Below are positions 26,278 through 34,653 of a DNA stretch of 64,000 nucleotides, piece after piece. Below the pieces are notes generated by a model. The model made no database searches. It was given only the letters and a program-made list of their open reading frames with translations, and was not told where the DNA came from. The stretch is from Syntrophaceae bacterium UBA6087 (GTDB taxonomy: Bacteria; Desulfobacterota; Desulfomonilia; UBA1062). The position numbers were made by a program, and so were the translations under genes. The stretch's first letter is position 1, and each line of letters begins with the position of its first letter. The stretch lies in contig DIXF01000001.1 of assembly GCA_002448235.1 (NCBI GenBank), forward strand, positions 62,001 through 126,000, in the 5' to 3' direction.

Positions 26278-26529
26278 TTACCTCTCGCCCAATTCCCGTT
26301 GAACGCGCTCAGCCCGTTCAACACTTTCTTTCTTTGCGGCCTCGATTATAGCTGCCCATTCATCCAAATCTAGAACAAGCCCAACTCCTGGAACTGTGTA
26401 AATAAGTCGCGGGTATTTTCGGAGACAATGGTCCTTGTAGATGGTCGCCTTGGCCGGAAGCCCTTCAGGGACGCCTGACCCACCTTTGTCAATATCCCTA
26501 ACGCGGATAATGTTTACTGCTGTTTTCAT
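26278..26529 (-). CDS. Small island protein, unknown
   Basis: 83 residues starting MKTAVNIIRVRDIDKGGSG behind a consensus GGGAGG. Its C-terminus is a charged helix (EAAKKESVERAERVQRELGE). No family recognised. It is the first gene of the four-gene cluster, and a set of GTGACA repeats lies just upstream, so it may be controlled from there or act on them. Confidence 0.55.
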   Translation of the reverse strand: MKTAVNIIRVRDIDKGGSGVPEGLPAKATIYKDHCLRKYPRLIYTVPGVGLVLDLDEWAAIIEAAKKESVERAERVQRELGER

Positions 26530-26590
26530 AATGATACCTCCCTTTGTTTATCTTTGATTGAGATACCATCAGATTCCCCCCCTATGTAGA

Positions 26591-26655
26591 GTGACAGGAT
26601 GTGACAGGGGGGGTGACAAAGGGTGACAGGGGGTAATGGAAGAGGGATGTGTCAC
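26591..26655. repeat. GTGACA iteron-like repeat cluster
   Basis: GTGACA occurs at 26591, 26601, 26613 and 26623 (10, 12 and 10 bases apart, about one helical turn), with an inverted TGTCAC at 26650-26655. The block is G-rich. It lies in the 146-base gap between two minus-strand island genes. It could be a replication origin, an operator or an excision-protein site. Confidence 0.6.
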
Positions 26656-26675
26656 AGGTGTTCCAGAGAGACCTT

Positions 26676-27293
26676 TTATTTATTAAAGTGCCCCTTGAAA
26701 CGCTCATCAAAGGATATCAAGTCTGACTTTTTCACCATAGGCCTCTTTGAAGGGTCATACTCAATGCTAATATTATGTCGCTTTAGGAATTTCTTCGCAG
26801 CTGGCCATGAATCATGATTTCTATACACTTCGAACAAAGCATCATGAATCTCAGCTGCGCCATAAAGATAGTCCTCCTTCTCATGCAGGCCTGGAGATTT
26901 CCAAAAGGGAGATGAAAAAAGAGGGGTGGGAAGAGGGTATCCTTTTGCTTCTGCCCATTTTATGAATGTGGCAACCTTAACTGTGCCAGCGCCCGTCTCA
27001 CGAAATATGCATCTCGGGCTATCACTGCCCTCTGGATGTAGTAATAAGTCACCAGAGTCTATACTTTCGCGAATCACTGAGATTAATTGGAGCATTATAT
27101 CAAAGGGTTTACATGGAATAAATCTTCTCAGCCATTGGAGTTTACTAATATGCTCCTCAATGTCTGATAGGCTAAGGGTACTGCAGTTTATGAAAAAACC
27201 TGCAAGTAGAAAGGCCGCTTCTGGAAGTGACCACAATTCTCTGCTTATAAAAGGAGTGTAGTCTTCATATGAAAGTCGGTATATTATCTGCAT
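26676..27293 (-). CDS. Island protein, unknown
   Basis: 205 residues starting MQIIYRLSYEDYTPFISREL behind AAAGGAG. The N-terminal part (WSLPEAAFLLAGFF) resembles the short helical segment found at the start of many prophage and island proteins of unknown function. The C-terminal half, with KKFLKRHNISIEYDPSKRPM, may be a small DNA-binding region. It lies 100 bases after the integrase gene on the same strand. I cannot assign a function. Confidence 0.55.
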   Translation of the reverse strand: MQIIYRLSYEDYTPFISRELWSLPEAAFLLAGFFINCSTLSLSDIEEHISKLQWLRRFIPCKPFDIMLQLISVIRESIDSGDLLLHPEGSDSPRCIFRETGAGTVKVATFIKWAEAKGYPLPTPLFSSPFWKSPGLHEKEDYLYGAAEIHDALFEVYRNHDSWPAAKKFLKRHNISIEYDPSKRPMVKKSDLISFDERFKGHFNK

Positions 27294-27393
27294 TGGTTAT
27301 TCTCCTTTATCGTTATCCCTCCGTGGCTGGTGGCGTGGAGTGCATACTTACCAGCCCGTTCCATGACGCCGGACCTAAATCATTGTGGTTTGG

Positions 27394-28563
27394 CTACTTC
27401 GCATTACTCGATGTGGAAACAAGTGGAACTCCGTTACCATCAGGTTCTACGTCTTTCCCCGCCAAGAGCCTCCCGGCTTTTTCTGTCGCCTGCTTCATCG
27501 TGGTCGGGGAAAGGTGGCTGTACCTCTGGGTCATCGCGTGGCTCTTGTGGGTAAGGAGCATCTGCACTGTGAAAATGTCTACGCCGTTGCTCACGAGAGT
27601 GCTCGCATAGTGGTGCCTCAGTCCGTGAAACCTGAAGTCATCGGGAAGCCCGGCTTTCTCTCTGAATGCAGCCCAACCATGTTTAAAGTCGGTCCTTTGG
27701 GCTCCCTTCTTGCCGTAGAATATATACTCTGATTTATATTTTTTGGGGGCACTTTTGATTACGGCAATAGCCTCTGCTGACAAGGGTAAGATGACATCCT
27801 TTTTCCCCTTCGGGTCTCGCAGGAGCATAGTCTCTTGTTCAAAATTAATATCCAGCCACCGTAATTTAAATATCTCACCTCGCCTGATGCCTGTCAGCAT
27901 GGCAAAGCTGATTATGGCGACGGCCATCTTATCCTTCCATATGGCGAGGGTCTCAAGCATATTTTTATGCTGCTCATGAGAGAGGTATTCGGTCCGAAGA
28001 TTGTTCACCTTGGGCTTGGTAACGAGCTCGCATGGGTTGTTGCCTTTATAAAGCCCCCATTTCCTTGCAAGTGATAACATATGCGAAAGGAGGACGACTG
28101 TTCCTCGCAGAGTAGCAGGGGCGTATTGTCTTTTCCGCATACTTTTTTGTTTCTTCATGGCCGAGAGAAGCCTCTCAACATCGATGGGGCTGACCTTGTT
28201 CATGGTCTTTTCGCCGAGGGCTTTTTTGATATGCTTGCTATAAATGCTCTGGTCAGTCTTCCATGACTTTTTGTTCTCCTTAGCCCATGGGAAATAATGG
28301 TCCTTCCAGAAATTGTCTAAGGTAATGACAGGTTTTTTCCTCGTTATGAGCTCATCACCTCTAAGTATTTCGCCCTTCCATACCGTTTCCTTTTCCCGTG
28401 CAAGCTCAAGGGTAGGGAATACTTTTGACTTCTGTTTTCCGTCTTGCCGAAGCCTGACCATGTATGCTCGGTCCTTACGCTTGGTAGACTCGCAGGAGGG
28501 GCACTTTTTTGCGCTCAGCTTGTATTTGCTCTTACACGATTTGCAGAATATATTTATTGCCAA
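27394..28563 (-). CDS. Tyrosine recombinase (integrase) with N-terminal zinc ribbon
   Basis: 389 residues from TTG 28563, behind AAGGAAAG. The first 25 residues hold a zinc ribbon (C7, C10, C21, C24), then an arm-binding region, a SAM-like core-binding domain (about 80-180) and the catalytic domain. Catalytic residues are R227 (TGIRRGE), H313 and R316 (HGLRH), H339 (LTHKS) and Y348 (RYSH). All are present, so the enzyme should be active. It lies 173 bases from the attR core and would integrate the island at tRNA-Arg. Confidence 0.95.
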   Translation of the reverse strand: MAINIFCKSCKSKYKLSAKKCPSCESTKRKDRAYMVRLRQDGKQKSKVFPTLELAREKETVWKGEILRGDELITRKKPVITLDNFWKDHYFPWAKENKKSWKTDQSIYSKHIKKALGEKTMNKVSPIDVERLLSAMKKQKSMRKRQYAPATLRGTVVLLSHMLSLARKWGLYKGNNPCELVTKPKVNNLRTEYLSHEQHKNMLETLAIWKDKMAVAIISFAMLTGIRRGEIFKLRWLDINFEQETMLLRDPKGKKDVILPLSAEAIAVIKSAPKKYKSEYIFYGKKGAQRTDFKHGWAAFREKAGLPDDFRFHGLRHHYASTLVSNGVDIFTVQMLLTHKSHAMTQRYSHLSPTTMKQATEKAGRLLAGKDVEPDGNGVPLVSTSSNAK

Positions 28564-28599
28564 TAGCTTTCCTTGTTTTTCTCATCGGGTCTTGATATG

Positions 28600-28647
28600 G
28601 GTTCCTCAGAAGTTCCACAGGCTCCATGTAAATTGGGTATACAACAG
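28600..28647. promoter_or_regulatory. Right candidate integrase arm-site region
   Basis: GGTTCCTCA-N2-AGTTCCACA at 28600-28619 and GTATACAACAG at 28637-28647 match the left end (18965-18984 and 19144-19154). They lie between the integrase start and the attR core, overlapping the likely integrase promoter, so integrase binding may also autoregulate it. Confidence 0.6.
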
Positions 28648-28736
28648 TACACTTGAGCAATGTCAAGACCTTTATAACTCAATGAATATACTAAATAAGA
28701 TAATAGTAGCAAAAATAAGTAAAATGTTATTGAATG

Positions 28737-28780
28737 GACTACGAATCAAAAGGTCGCAGGTTCGAGTCCTGCTGGGCGCA
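28737..28780 (+). repeat. attR core (44-bp tRNA-Arg copy)
   Basis: Identical to 18874-18917. It begins within the anticodon stem, lacks the acceptor 5' strand and D arm, and cannot make a tRNA. It marks the right boundary of the island. Confidence 0.93.
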
Positions 28781-28871
28781 TGGTGTTTTTCATATTTGGT
28801 TCCCCTGGCGGGGTGGGTACGGAATCTCGCGTTTCACTCAAACGGTCTTGTACTGATGAGGAATTGCATCG

Positions 28872-29852
28872 ATGGATGCAAAGCAGGCAGACAGGGAAAA
28901 GATATCCGCCGCATGCCTTTCGATTGTCTCCAATTGTACGCTTATCGCTGCAAAGATAATCGTAGGCCTTATGATGGGGTCCGTCTCGATCATCTCGGAG
29001 GCGGCCCATTCCGGTGTAGACCTTCTTGCAGCCGTGATCGCCTACTTTTCGGTCAGGACTTCCGGCAAACCTGCAGATAGAGAGCACCCCTTCGGCCACG
29101 GCAAGATAGAGAACATCTCCGGCACCATAGAAGCGGTCCTGATCCTTTTCGCCGCCGTGTGGATCATTTCCGAGGCCGTGGGAAGGCTTTTCAACCCGCA
29201 GCCGCTTGAAGCTCTCCCCTGGGGTATCGGCGTCATGGTCTTTTCGTGCATCGTGAATCTGGCCGTCTCCCGTCGACTGTTCAGGACCGGCGAGAAAACG
29301 GATTCCATAGCGTTGAAGGCGGACGCCTGGCACCTGATGACCGATGTCTATACCTCGGCCGGTGTCATGGGCGGGCTCCTGATTATATGGATTGCCGAGA
29401 TACTGATGCCCGGCAGGCATTTCCACTGGATCGATCCGGTGGCCGCCATAGGCGTTGCCCTGCTTATCATGCATGCAGCGTGGAGGCTCACGGTTCAATC
29501 CGCCCGCGATCTCCTTGATTTTACCCTGCCTTCCTACGAGAAGATCATCATCAGAGAGCTCATCGCCGGCAAATCCCATGAAGTCCACGGCTACCACAAG
29601 CTCCATACCCGGAAGGCCGGGAGCTACCGGTTCATTGAATTTCACATGCTGGTGGATCCTCAGATGAGCGTAGCGGAATCCCACCTCATCACGGACGAAA
29701 TAACCCACATGATCACCAATCGCCTGCCCAATGCAACGGTCACGATCCATGTCGAGCCCTGTGACGGCAGGTGCGACGAAGAATGCCTGAGGTCATGCAT
29801 GCTCTCCCGGGAAGAACGCTTCCTGAGGGATAAAGAGAGAAGCGCTCTTTGA
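28872..29852 (+). CDS. Cation diffusion facilitator (CDF) metal transporter
   Basis: 326 residues with six transmembrane helices and a cytoplasmic C-terminal domain. Metal-site motifs are HSGVD (46-50, helix II) and HLMTD (helix V, in KADAWHLMTDVYTSAG); HPFGHGKIE follows helix II. The His/Asp sets suggest Zn, Co or Fe as substrate. The C-terminal tail adds a cluster of four cysteines (CDGRCDEECLRSC), which is not standard and may bind metal. It starts 91 bases outside the island and has its own terminator. Confidence 0.92.
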   Translation: MDAKQADREKISAACLSIVSNCTLIAAKIIVGLMMGSVSIISEAAHSGVDLLAAVIAYFSVRTSGKPADREHPFGHGKIENISGTIEAVLILFAAVWIISEAVGRLFNPQPLEALPWGIGVMVFSCIVNLAVSRRLFRTGEKTDSIALKADAWHLMTDVYTSAGVMGGLLIIWIAEILMPGRHFHWIDPVAAIGVALLIMHAAWRLTVQSARDLLDFTLPSYEKIIIRELIAGKSHEVHGYHKLHTRKAGSYRFIEFHMLVDPQMSVAESHLITDEITHMITNRLPNATVTIHVEPCDGRCDEECLRSCMLSREERFLRDKERSAL

Positions 29853-29888
29853 GGGCCGATAAAAAGGCAGCCCCCTTTTCTAAGACAT

Positions 29889-29909
29889 CCGCCCGGAGGG
29901 GCGGGTTTT
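29889..29909 (+). terminator. Terminator after the CDF gene
   Basis: CCGCCC (29889-29894), a GGAG loop, GGGCGG (29899-29904) and then G-TTTT. It lies 37 bases past the stop codon. Confidence 0.75.
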
Positions 29910-29931
29910 GACTGCCGCTGCAGCCTATCTT

Positions 29932-31776
29932 CTATCCCCTCCGCTCGATCCCTTCCCAGTATTTGTCTTCGATCTCCTTTTTGCGCATCTTGCCGTCGAT
30001 GTGGCGGGGAAGGGTCGTTACGATCTCGACGTATCTCGGGATCTTGAAACCCATGAGCCGCTCGTTGCGGCAGAATTCTATGATTTCATCCGTGGTGACG
30101 TACTGGCCGTCCTTGAGCTGGACAATGGCTGCGGGGACCTCTCCGAGCACGTGATCGGGATATCTGATCACCGCTACGTCCAGAACCTTTGCGTGGCGCT
30201 TGATGGCTGTTTCGATCTCGTTGGGGAAGATGTTCACCCCTCCGGTGATGATCATTTCCTTGTCGCGGCCGGTGAGATAGAGAAACCCGTCATCGTCCAT
30301 GCGGCCCTTGAGGCCGTCATCGAACCAGGGGGTCCCGTCGATGATCCTGAATGCCTTGCCTGCCTGCTCTGTTGACCCTACATACTTCAGGTTCAGGGTG
30401 GTGAGGCTCCTCGTCATGATGCTGCCTTCCTCGCCGGGCTTGCACCAGGAGTTCGCCTCTTTGTCGAAGACGCCTGTCTCGGCGCACCTGACCTTTCCTA
30501 CGCTTTCATAACGCCCGGGCTTTTCTTCGTAGTCGGCAGGGAGAAGAACGGATGCGGCCCCTGTCTCGGACGAGCCGTAAAACTCGGTGAAGACGTTTCT
30601 CCTGCTCCCGCGGGAGCGGAAATAGGCATTGGTCGCTATTTTCAGCTCAGGGGTGGCGGGCGCTGCGGCACAGATCAGGGTGTGCATGGAGCTCAAGTCG
30701 TATGAGTTCTTTGTCTCTTCGGGAAGGCTCAGGATCTTTTCGAGCATGGTGGGCACAACGAAGACCCAGTTGATCCGCTCGGCCTCGATGAGCCTTAAGA
30801 ACTCCTTTTCGTCAAAGATCTTCATCACCACGCCTGTCCCTCCGAGCAGGATGAAAGGCACCCAGGCCGCGATGGTTCCGGCATGGTAGAGGGGCCCGGG
30901 GATAAGGCAGCGCATGTTTCTGGTTTTTTCGTCACAGATCTCGGTGCCCCCGAAATAGAACATGAAGCTGAACTGGAGGATAAGAAACCTGAGATACTCG
31001 CCCAAGGGTACTTCGGGCGGGGTGGCGAGATCGCTGAAGGCATAGCCGATGCTGTCGAAGTAGTTCACGTTCTTGGGCATCCCGGTCGTGCCTCCGGTGT
31101 AGGGGTTCAAGGCTACGATGAAGTGCGTATCGGGCATAGAGCCGGATGCATCGGAAATCAGGTCTTCGTACGAGAGCATGCCGTCGGAAGCTTTGCCGCC
31201 GGCGACTATGCAGTGCTGCACCGAAGGGATGAGGTCCTTTATCGCAAGTATTTTCGGGATGAACTCACTGCTTAAGATAAGGGCCTTGGGCTTTGTGGTG
31301 TTGATGGCGTGAACAAGCTCATCGCGGGTCATATGCCAGTTGAGGAAGGGCATGGGGCACCCGATGAGAGAGCAGGCAAAGAACGCCTCGAAGAATTCAT
31401 TGCCGTTGTACAGGAGTTCTGCACAGCTGTCTTTCGGTTTGAGCCCGAGGGATTGGAGGGCGTTTCCAAGCTTGAATACGCGTGTCTTCAGCCCGGAATA
31501 GCTCAGGCGACTGGTCCCCGATATGATGGCCTCGCGTTCGCCGAATACCTCCCAGAGGGAGACGAGAAAATTCGGGGTGATCTTTTCCAGCCTGAAGTTG
31601 AGCAGTGCGTTGATAGTTTTTAAGTGGCCCGTGCGCTGTCCGGTTTTGAGGAATATACGGAGCGTGTTCAATCCTCCCCATTGTTTAAGGAACGTACGCA
31701 ACAGCCCTCCTGTCTGCTCCATAGAGGCAAGAGAGGGCAGAGCCCTGATAAGATGACCGAAGCCCTTTCCGTGCAT
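29932..31776 (-). CDS. AMP-dependent acyl-CoA synthetase
   Basis: 614 residues of the ANL superfamily. The phosphate loop is NPYTGGTTGMPKNV, the YGSSETGAAS adenine-binding motif is present, and the hinge and catalytic-lysine regions (DDDGFLYLTGRDKEMIITGG and HIDGKMRKKEI) are complete. It activates a carboxylic acid, probably fatty or aromatic, to its CoA thioester. AGGAGG lies eight bases before the ATG. A 70-residue N-terminal extension precedes the canonical domain. The upstream gap holds palindromes that may be operators. Confidence 0.88.
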   Translation of the reverse strand: MHGKGFGHLIRALPSLASMEQTGGLLRTFLKQWGGLNTLRIFLKTGQRTGHLKTINALLNFRLEKITPNFLVSLWEVFGEREAIISGTSRLSYSGLKTRVFKLGNALQSLGLKPKDSCAELLYNGNEFFEAFFACSLIGCPMPFLNWHMTRDELVHAINTTKPKALILSSEFIPKILAIKDLIPSVQHCIVAGGKASDGMLSYEDLISDASGSMPDTHFIVALNPYTGGTTGMPKNVNYFDSIGYAFSDLATPPEVPLGEYLRFLILQFSFMFYFGGTEICDEKTRNMRCLIPGPLYHAGTIAAWVPFILLGGTGVVMKIFDEKEFLRLIEAERINWVFVVPTMLEKILSLPEETKNSYDLSSMHTLICAAAPATPELKIATNAYFRSRGSRRNVFTEFYGSSETGAASVLLPADYEEKPGRYESVGKVRCAETGVFDKEANSWCKPGEEGSIMTRSLTTLNLKYVGSTEQAGKAFRIIDGTPWFDDGLKGRMDDDGFLYLTGRDKEMIITGGVNIFPNEIETAIKRHAKVLDVAVIRYPDHVLGEVPAAIVQLKDGQYVTTDEIIEFCRNERLMGFKIPRYVEIVTTLPRHIDGKMRKKEIEDKYWEGIERRG

Positions 31777-32014
31777 GGGAAAAACCTCCTTGGTATGGAA
31801 TAATCGTTTTCAAGATCAACAGAACTTTTAGACTCGGAAGGAAAAGTCACCCTGGTCGAAACCCGGGACACGCGTTCGGCCCTGATCCGGAAGAGATCTA
31901 CAAAAGGCTCCGGGTACATGAGGCAGGCTCCGGAATCCGGCTGGTCAGGCTTTGCCATGATGAACCCCCTTCTCCAGTTTCAAGCTATCAAAATAAAAAC
32001 ATCCTTAATGCATT

Positions 32015-32058
32015 ATATTGTAATACAATATGTCAGAGTTGTAAATACAACAATTGTT
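32015..32058 (-). promoter_or_regulatory. Tandem palindromes upstream of the acyl-CoA synthetase
   Basis: ATATTGT-AAT-ACAATAT (32015-32031) and GTTGTA-AA-TACAAC (32038-32051) share the core TTGTA-N1/2-TACAA, and AACAATTGTT follows at 32049-32058. They lie about 240 bases before the start of the 29932-31776 gene in a 393-base gap that is otherwise empty apart from a terminator at its far end. Such AT-rich palindromes suit a TetR-type repressor. Confidence 0.5.
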
Positions 32059-32094
32059 ATTAAAATCGAACCGTCAGGGGGCGATCGGCAGAGG

Positions 32095-32136
32095 AAAAAA
32101 GGGGGGACATCAGAAAAAGTGTGGTCCGATGTCCCC
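32095..32136 (-). terminator. Terminator after the second acyl-CoA synthetase
   Basis: On the minus strand a perfect 9-bp stem (GGGGACATC with GATGTCCCC; 32128-32136 and 32103-32111) is followed by CC and T6. Confidence 0.88.
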
Positions 32137-32169
32137 GATAAAGAGGTATGTGCGTCTTACTGCGTTCTT

Positions 32170-33843
32170 TTACCTGGAGGCATACCGTACGGTTTCCTGC
32201 GCATACTGTTTCCGCAGTTCCTTTTTGTCGATCTTGCCCACGCTGGTCTTGGGTATGGCGTCGATGATCTCATAAATGTCCGGGGTGCCGTATTTCGGTA
32301 TCTTCCCGTCCTGGGCGCATTTCTTCATGAACTCTTTTAAGGTGCCCGCGTTGACCCCGTTGCCCCTGAACTGGGGTTTGAGTACGACGAGCATCATGGG
32401 CCGCTCCCCCCACTTGCTGTCCGGGATGCCGATCGCGGCAGCCTCAGCCACTGCGTCGTGCATGCTCATCATGTTTTCGAGGTCGAGCGAGGAAATCCAC
32501 TCTCCTCCGGTCTTGATGACGTCCTTGAGCCGGTCCGTGATCTGGATATACCCTTCCTCATCGATATTGGCCACGTCGCCGGTGTGCAGCCAGCCGCCTT
32601 TCCAGAGCTCTTCGGAGCGCTCGGGATCGTTGTGATAACCTTCAGTGGTCCAGGGGGACCTGATCACGATCTCTCCGGCATTCTTTCCGTCATGGGGCAG
32701 GAAATTGCCATCGGGATCGGCGAGCTCCACCTGAACGAGCGGGATGCTCAGGCCTGTCCTGATGACCACATCGCTCTTTCTTTCGTTATCCCAGGAAAGC
32801 ATGTGGGGCTTGAGATTCGATACGCTGATGACCGGGCAGGTCTCGGACATGCCGTACCCGGCCATTACCCGGATGCCTAGGTCCAATGCCGCCTTTGCAA
32901 GGCCCTTTGGGAGCCTGGCGCCGCCGATGATGACCTTCCAGTGCGTCAGGTCTACCTTCGAGGCCACGGGGCTGCCGACGAGCATCTGGAGGATGGTCGG
33001 CACGCAGTGGGAATACGAAACCCTTTCCTTCAAGATGAGCTTGAGCAGCATCTCTGGCTCGTACTTGCCGGGATATACCTGCTTGACCCCCATCATGGTG
33101 GCCAGGTAGGGGAAGCCCCAGGCATGGACATGGAACATCGGTGTTATGGGCATATAGACATCGGTCGATGAAAGGCGCATGGGCGATTCGAAACACCCCA
33201 GCGTCACGCCGATGCTCATGGTGTGCAGGACGAGCTGCCGGTGCGAGAAGTAGACCCCCTTGGGCAGCCCGGTGGTGCCCGTGGTATAAAACGTCGTTGC
33301 GCGGGTGTCTTCGTCCAGCTCGGGGAAATCGAATTCCGCAGGGGCAGCGGAAAGCATCTCTTCATACTCGGCGTCGAGGGCGAGCGTTGTCTGAGGCTTC
33401 GCGTCCGTCTCGCTGATGAGGATGATCTTCTTTACCGTCTTCAGGCTGTCCCTGATAGGCTCCAGCAGGCCCAGGAAATCTTCGTGGACAATGACGACGC
33501 TGGCCCCCGAATGGTTCATGGTGTATTCGATCTGCTCGGGTGAGAGCCGCCAGTTCACGGTGAAGAGCACTGCCCCCATCATGGGAATCCCGAAATAGCA
33601 TTCGAGATACCGGTGTGAATCATAATCGAGCACGCTCACCGTATCCCCCTGCTTCACCCCGAGGGAAGAGAGGCTGCTCGCAAGCTTGCCCACGCGTTTG
33701 AACATATCCCGGTAGGTCAGGCGGACCTTGTCGCGATACACGATCTCCTGATCGGGCGACATGAAGCGAGTGGTGTTCAGCAACTGCCCGATGGTAAGCT
33801 GATATCGGTACGCGTTATCTGTAAGATCGGCGGTCTTGTTCAT
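32170..33843 (-). CDS. Long-chain fatty-acid-CoA ligase family protein
   Basis: 557 residues of the ANL superfamily. TFYTTGTTGLPKGV is the phosphate loop, GYGMSETCPV the adenine motif, GWLHTGDVANIDEEGYIQITDRLKD the hinge, and KTSVGKIDKKELRK contains the catalytic Lys. It most resembles medium- and long-chain acyl-CoA synthetases of anaerobes. ATG 33843 follows GGAGG and is preferred to 33912. It lies upstream of the other ligase but is separated by a terminator, so the two are transcribed independently. Confidence 0.9.
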   Translation of the reverse strand: MNKTADLTDNAYRYQLTIGQLLNTTRFMSPDQEIVYRDKVRLTYRDMFKRVGKLASSLSSLGVKQGDTVSVLDYDSHRYLECYFGIPMMGAVLFTVNWRLSPEQIEYTMNHSGASVVIVHEDFLGLLEPIRDSLKTVKKIILISETDAKPQTTLALDAEYEEMLSAAPAEFDFPELDEDTRATTFYTTGTTGLPKGVYFSHRQLVLHTMSIGVTLGCFESPMRLSSTDVYMPITPMFHVHAWGFPYLATMMGVKQVYPGKYEPEMLLKLILKERVSYSHCVPTILQMLVGSPVASKVDLTHWKVIIGGARLPKGLAKAALDLGIRVMAGYGMSETCPVISVSNLKPHMLSWDNERKSDVVIRTGLSIPLVQVELADPDGNFLPHDGKNAGEIVIRSPWTTEGYHNDPERSEELWKGGWLHTGDVANIDEEGYIQITDRLKDVIKTGGEWISSLDLENMMSMHDAVAEAAAIGIPDSKWGERPMMLVVLKPQFRGNGVNAGTLKEFMKKCAQDGKIPKYGTPDIYEIIDAIPKTSVGKIDKKELRKQYAQETVRYASR

Positions 33844-33987
33844 GATATCCTCCTTTTTATGCAATGTACGGTCATGTATGATGATAAGATCGTACAATCG
33901 GCATAAACGCACAATCGGGAGGCGACCGGTTCTTGTGTGCTTGGATGAATGAAATAACTGTAGGGAAATGACCTACTTAAGAAAATA

Positions 33988-34653
33988 CTACTGCCTGGCG
34001 GATGCCTCGTCCTCGGCCCACTTCATGGCGTAGCGCAGGAGCTCGGTGGCGCTCTTTATCCGGAGCTTTTCCTTGATCCGCTCACGGTGGGTGCCGATGG
34101 TCTTGACGCTCAAGCAGAGCCGGTCCGCGATATCGCTGATGCTCAAGCCCTCGCTGATGAGCCGGAAGACCTCCAGCTCACGGTCGGTCAAGGCCTGCAC
34201 GGGAGAGTCGATGCTCGTCTGGGAGCCTTCCACGAAGCGCGTAAGCAAGTTGTCCGTGACGTTCTTGCTCGCGTAGATCCTTCCATCGAGTACCTGGCGG
34301 ATGGCCTCGATCACGGATTCGGACGCCTCCTGCTTCATGATGTAGCCGCGGGCGCCGGCTCTCAAGGTGCGTTCGGCATACAGGGACTCCTCATGCATGG
34401 AGATGACCAGCATGGGGAGCGACTTGTGAGTCTTGCGCAGCTCTTTGATGAGGTCGATCCCGCTCATGTTCTTCAGCGTGATGTCAACGATCACCATATC
34501 GGGGGAGAGGTCTTTCACGGCCTTCCAGGCTGCGTGGTAGTTCTCGGCTTCGCCGCACACGATGAGGTCGTTTTCCTGGTTGATCAGCTGGGCGAGCCCG
34601 TGGCGGAAAATGGGGTGGTCGTCGACGATGAGGATCGTGCGTTTCCCGGTCAC
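33988..34653 (-). CDS. NarL/FixJ-family response regulator
   Basis: 221 residues. The receiver domain has the acidic pair DD (11-12), phospho-acceptor Asp 57 (MVIVDITLK) and Lys in GYIMKQEA. A LuxR-type helix-turn-helix follows (LTDRELEVFRLISEGLSISD, then LSVKTIGTHRERIKEKL). The start is the GTG at 34653, whose last bases overlap the kinase stop (GTGA). It should be phosphorylated by the adjacent PAS-kinase and regulate transcription; its targets are unknown. Confidence 0.92.
   Translation of the reverse strand: MTGKRTILIVDDHPIFRHGLAQLINQENDLIVCGEAENYHAAWKAVKDLSPDMVIVDITLKNMSGIDLIKELRKTHKSLPMLVISMHEESLYAERTLRAGARGYIMKQEASESVIEAIRQVLDGRIYASKNVTDNLLTRFVEGSQTSIDSPVQALTDRELEVFRLISEGLSISDIADRLCLSVKTIGTHRERIKEKLRIKSATELLRYAMKWAEDEASARQ

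Larger units (their letters stand above)
18874..28780. mobile_element. Integrative genomic island in tRNA-Arg
   Basis: A perfect 44-bp direct repeat bounds this 9.9 kb segment: the tRNA 3' half at 18874-18917 and a copy at 28737-28780. A tyrosine recombinase gene sits next to the right repeat. Contents on the minus strand, in transcription order, are the integrase, an unknown gene, four small genes with a repeat cluster, and hsdR-hsdM-hsdS. The intergenic sequence is visibly more AT-rich than the flanks. There are no capsid, conjugation or relaxase genes, so it is an integrative island or satellite rather than a full prophage or ICE. Confidence 0.92.

Noticed and set aside
28737..28780. Second tRNA-Arg gene
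   Set aside because: Only the 3' part is present; the acceptor 5' strand and D arm are missing, so it is an attachment site copy.
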